From positions 1 through 8,439 of the forward strand of contig JAIORT010000715.1 of assembly GCA_021107975.1 (NCBI GenBank): a stretch of DNA of 8,439 nucleotides. The letters are read 5' to 3'. The position numbers and the translations under genes are program-made. Source of the DNA: Bacteroidales bacterium (GTDB taxonomy: Bacteria; Bacteroidota; Bacteroidia; Bacteroidales; JAADJA01). A model generated the notes under the pieces. It made no database searches and had not been told where the DNA came from. It was given only the letters and a program-made list of their open reading frames with translations. The stretch's first letter is position 1; every line of letters begins with the position of its first letter. Shown piece after piece: positions 6,012 to 8,439 of this stretch.

Positions 6012-8429
6012 ATGACAAGAGTAATTCAAATTATCCTGATTATGTTATTATTTGTTTCATGCGGAACAAAGTCGCGAAAAGATTATCCTATTCAGCCGGT
6101 TCAGTTTACCGATGTTAGTTTTACTGACCAATTCTGGTCGCCGCGGTTAGAGACGAACCGTAAAGTAACGATCCCTTATGATTTCAAAAAATGTGAGGAA
6201 ACCGGTCGCCTCGACAATTTCGCCAAAGCCGGCGGACTGATGGAAGGAGATTTTATTGGTATTCGTTATAATGATTCGGATGTTTTTAAAGTAATCGAAG
6301 GCGCATCATATTCATTAAGTATTCATCCTGATCCTGAACTGGAAAAATATCTCGACGACCTGATCGCCAAGATTGCCGCAGCACAGGAAGATGACGGTTA
6401 CTTATATACTGCCCGTACAATTGATCCCGATAACCCGGCGCCAAATGCAGGTGATACGCGCTGGTCGTACCTGCTAAGCAGTCATGAACTTTATAACGTG
6501 GGGCACATGTACGAAGCGGCAGTGGCTTATTACCAGGCAACGGGTAAGCGTTCGTTGTTGGATGTGGCAATTAAAAGTGCCAATCTGATTGACAGCATAT
6601 TTGGACCCGGCAAAAGACATGACGTACCAGGTCATCAGGAAATTGAGATTGGATTAGCAAAACTTTACTGCGTAACCGGAGATAAAAAATATTTGGATCT
6701 GGCTAAGTTCTTTCTTGATGAACGCGGCTATGCTCACGGCCGCGACCTCTATACCGCTTACGGCAATGCCGAATATACCCAGGATCATAAACCTGTGCTT
6801 GAGCAGGACGAGGCAGTTGGACATGCTGTACGTGCAGGATACATGTATTCGGGCATGGCGGATATAGCAGCACTTACCGGCAATGCTGAATATGTAAAAG
6901 CGATAGATAAAATTTGGGATAATGTTGTTTCAAAAAAGCTGTACATCACCGGCGGTATCGGCGCCCTGCACAAGGGAGAAGCTTTTGGCGATAACTATGA
7001 ATTACCCAACGCATCAGCATATAACGAAACCTGTGCCGCCATTGCTAACATGATGTGGAACTACCGTCTGTTTCTGCTTCACGGCGATGCCAAATATATC
7101 GATGTCCTGGAACGAACCCTATATAATGGTTTTCTTTCCGGTGTTTCATTTGACGGCAATGAGTTTTTTTATCCTAACCCGCTTAAATCTTTTGGCAATC
7201 ATAAACGCAGCCCCTGGTTCGACTGCTCCTGTTGCCCGACAAATGTCGTCCGCTTTTTACCTTCACTTCCCGGTTATGTTTATGCTCAAAAAAACGGGAT
7301 TATTTATGTTAATCTTTTCATAAGCGGCAACACCTCTATTGAAATAAATAATAACACCGTGAATTTGAAACAGGATACCCGGTACCCGTGGGATGGCAAG
7401 GTAAAAATTTTAGTTGACCCTGAAAAATCAGAAAAATTTGCTGTTTACGTGCGTATTCCGGGTTGGTCACAAGGTCAGCCTGTACCAGGCGATCTGTATC
7501 GGTTTTTGAATACAAGCGAAGAAAAAGTTACTCTAAAGATAAATAACGAAGAAACAGACCTTGTTCCGGATAAAGGCTATGCCAGGATTGAACGCGTCTG
7601 GCAAAAAGGTGATGTTATTGAGTTGAGTATGCCAATGCCAATCAGGAAAGTACTGGCTAATGAGAAAGTTCAGGACGATACCGGCAGGTTTGCTTTAGAG
7701 CGTGGACCTATTGTTTACTGCGCTGAATGGAAAGATAACGACGGGCATGTCCTTAACCTGTTTGTGCCGGAAAACACTGCTTTTACTGCTGAACGCCGGG
7801 ACGATTTGTTGAATGGCGTAACAGTAATAACAGGTAAAGCTTTTGGGCTTTATAAATCTAAAGATGGTGAATCTGTTGAGAAAAAAGAACGGAATTTTAT
7901 GGCGATCCCTTATTATGCCTGGGCGCACCGCGGTCAGGGTGAGATGATAGTATGGCTGCCTTATGAAGAAAAAATTGTAAGACCTCTAAGCCTTCCGACT
8001 TTTGCTTCTTCTGCCGAAGCGAGCGCGTCTCACACTTATCGGGGCGATACCGAGAAAGCATTAAACGATGGTATTGAACCGAAAAATTCCAATGACCAGG
8101 CGATTCCACGTTTTACATGGTGGAACCACAAGGGAACAACGGAATGGGTGCAGTATGATTTTGAAAAACCACATAAGTTCCAATCGGCAGAAGTATATTG
8201 GTTCGATGATACAACCGATAAAGGAGGCTGTAATATCCCGGCATCATGGCAATTACTTTACAAAAAAGGCGGTCAGTGGAAAGAAGTTTCAAACGTTAAC
8301 AATTACGGATTGGAAAAGGATAAGTACAACAAGGTTAAGTTTGACCGGGTTAAAACAAAATCATTACGTATTGAAGTTCAATTAGAACCTGGTTTTTCAG
8401 GCGGTATTCTTGAATGGCGGGTTAATTGA
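6012..8429 (+). CDS. Lipoprotein beta-L-arabinofuranosidase, GH127/GH146 (DUF1680) family, with C-terminal F5/8-type domain
   Basis: The 805-residue protein starts at the ATG at 6012: residues 1-17 are a lipoprotein signal ending in the lipobox FVSC17, while an in-frame ATG at 5928 would bury it behind 28 odd residues and the promoter candidate. The catalytic (alpha/alpha) barrel spans ~40-440, with GHQEIEIGLAKLY, GHAVRAGY (H271), KGEAFGDNYELP, AYNETCA and CSCCPTN. E323, E339, C341, C407 and C408 match, by motif and spacing, the acid/base, zinc ligands and cysteine nucleophile of Bifidobacterium longum HypBA1. The expected reaction is release of beta-L-arabinofuranose from plant arabinans, glycoproteins or pectin side chains. 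Beta-sandwich sequence follows to ~658, then a discoidin/F5-8-like domain (~661-805) that may bind carbohydrate. Residues after C17 (GTKSRKD) lack the acidic surface-export signal known from Bacteroidota, so a periplasmic location is inferred. GH127 versus GH146 is not resolved by eye. Confidence 0.9.
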   Translation: MTRVIQIILIMLLFVSCGTKSRKDYPIQPVQFTDVSFTDQFWSPRLETNRKVTIPYDFKKCEETGRLDNFAKAGGLMEGDFIGIRYNDSDVFKVIEGASYSLSIHPDPELEKYLDDLIAKIAAAQEDDGYLYTARTIDPDNPAPNAGDTRWSYLLSSHELYNVGHMYEAAVAYYQATGKRSLLDVAIKSANLIDSIFGPGKRHDVPGHQEIEIGLAKLYCVTGDKKYLDLAKFFLDERGYAHGRDLYTAYGNAEYTQDHKPVLEQDEAVGHAVRAGYMYSGMADIAALTGNAEYVKAIDKIWDNVVSKKLYITGGIGALHKGEAFGDNYELPNASAYNETCAAIANMMWNYRLFLLHGDAKYIDVLERTLYNGFLSGVSFDGNEFFYPNPLKSFGNHKRSPWFDCSCCPTNVVRFLPSLPGYVYAQKNGIIYVNLFISGNTSIEINNNTVNLKQDTRYPWDGKVKILVDPEKSEKFAVYVRIPGWSQGQPVPGDLYRFLNTSEEKVTLKINNEETDLVPDKGYARIERVWQKGDVIELSMPMPIRKVLANEKVQDDTGRFALERGPIVYCAEWKDNDGHVLNLFVPENTAFTAERRDDLLNGVTVITGKAFGLYKSKDGESVEKKERNFMAIPYYAWAHRGQGEMIVWLPYEEKIVRPLSLPTFASSAEASASHTYRGDTEKALNDGIEPKNSNDQAIPRFTWWNHKGTTEWVQYDFEKPHKFQSAEVYWFDDTTDKGGCNIPASWQLLYKKGGQWKEVSNVNNYGLEKDKYNKVKFDRVKTKSLRIEVQLEPGFSGGILEWRVN

Positions 8430-8439
8430 CTTAATTAGT

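Noticed and set aside
6286..6973. Minus-strand open frames within the glycoside hydrolase
   Set aside because: They are antisense shadows of well-conserved catalytic-domain codons, with no start context or recognisable product.

Overview
The window looks like a piece of a Bacteroidota chromosome. Two adjacent secreted proteins end in, or run into, the 'FPNP/YPNP' C-terminal sorting domain of the type IX secretion system, which is confined to that phylum. Start sites lack strong Shine-Dalgarno sequences, the DNA is AT-rich, and -33 TTTG / -7 TAnnTTTG type promoter elements can be seen. It reads like a free-living, polysaccharide-degrading member. The genus cannot be fixed from this sequence.

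Left part (1-4898, minus strand): a probable two-gene operon for exported proteins. The upstream gene (4898-2313) encodes a signal peptide, 14 Ycf48/BNR-like beta-propeller blades, two Ig-like domains and a type IX sorting domain. Twelve bases later begins a second large secreted protein (2300 down to the window edge). It has a signal peptide, two related 'NDYDP(D/N)GD' repeats, a calcium-loop-like 'DxNNDGxY' motif and the start of a type IX sorting domain, whose last residues lie outside the window. No enzymatic motif was recognised in either; binding or adhesion at the cell surface is the best guess.

Middle (4899-5256): a gene-free divergent intergenic region. Its left end carries a promoter candidate for the secreted-protein operon, flanked by a repeated ATCAGTT-ACGGT motif (two direct copies 21 bp apart plus one inverted half). 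Its right end carries a Bacteroidota-type promoter embedded in three copies of TTGTAAAAA, driving the next pair.

Next (5257-5921, plus strand): a compact toxin-antitoxin pair, a small antitoxin-like protein whose stop overlaps the start of a PIN-domain (VapC-like) ribonuclease in an ATGA junction.

Right part (6012-8429, plus strand): a lipoprotein glycoside hydrolase of the GH127/GH146 (DUF1680) group, a probable beta-L-arabinofuranosidase with all expected catalytic and zinc-ligand residues, plus a C-terminal F5/8-type (discoidin-like) beta-sandwich. It is visibly richer in GC than the left half. No SusC/SusD pair or regulator lies in the window, so membership of a polysaccharide utilisation locus cannot be judged here.

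No tRNA, rRNA, CRISPR array, transposase or integrase was seen. Nothing here amounts to a clearly new system; the most unusual items are the 14-blade secreted propeller and the repeat-bearing control region of its operon.
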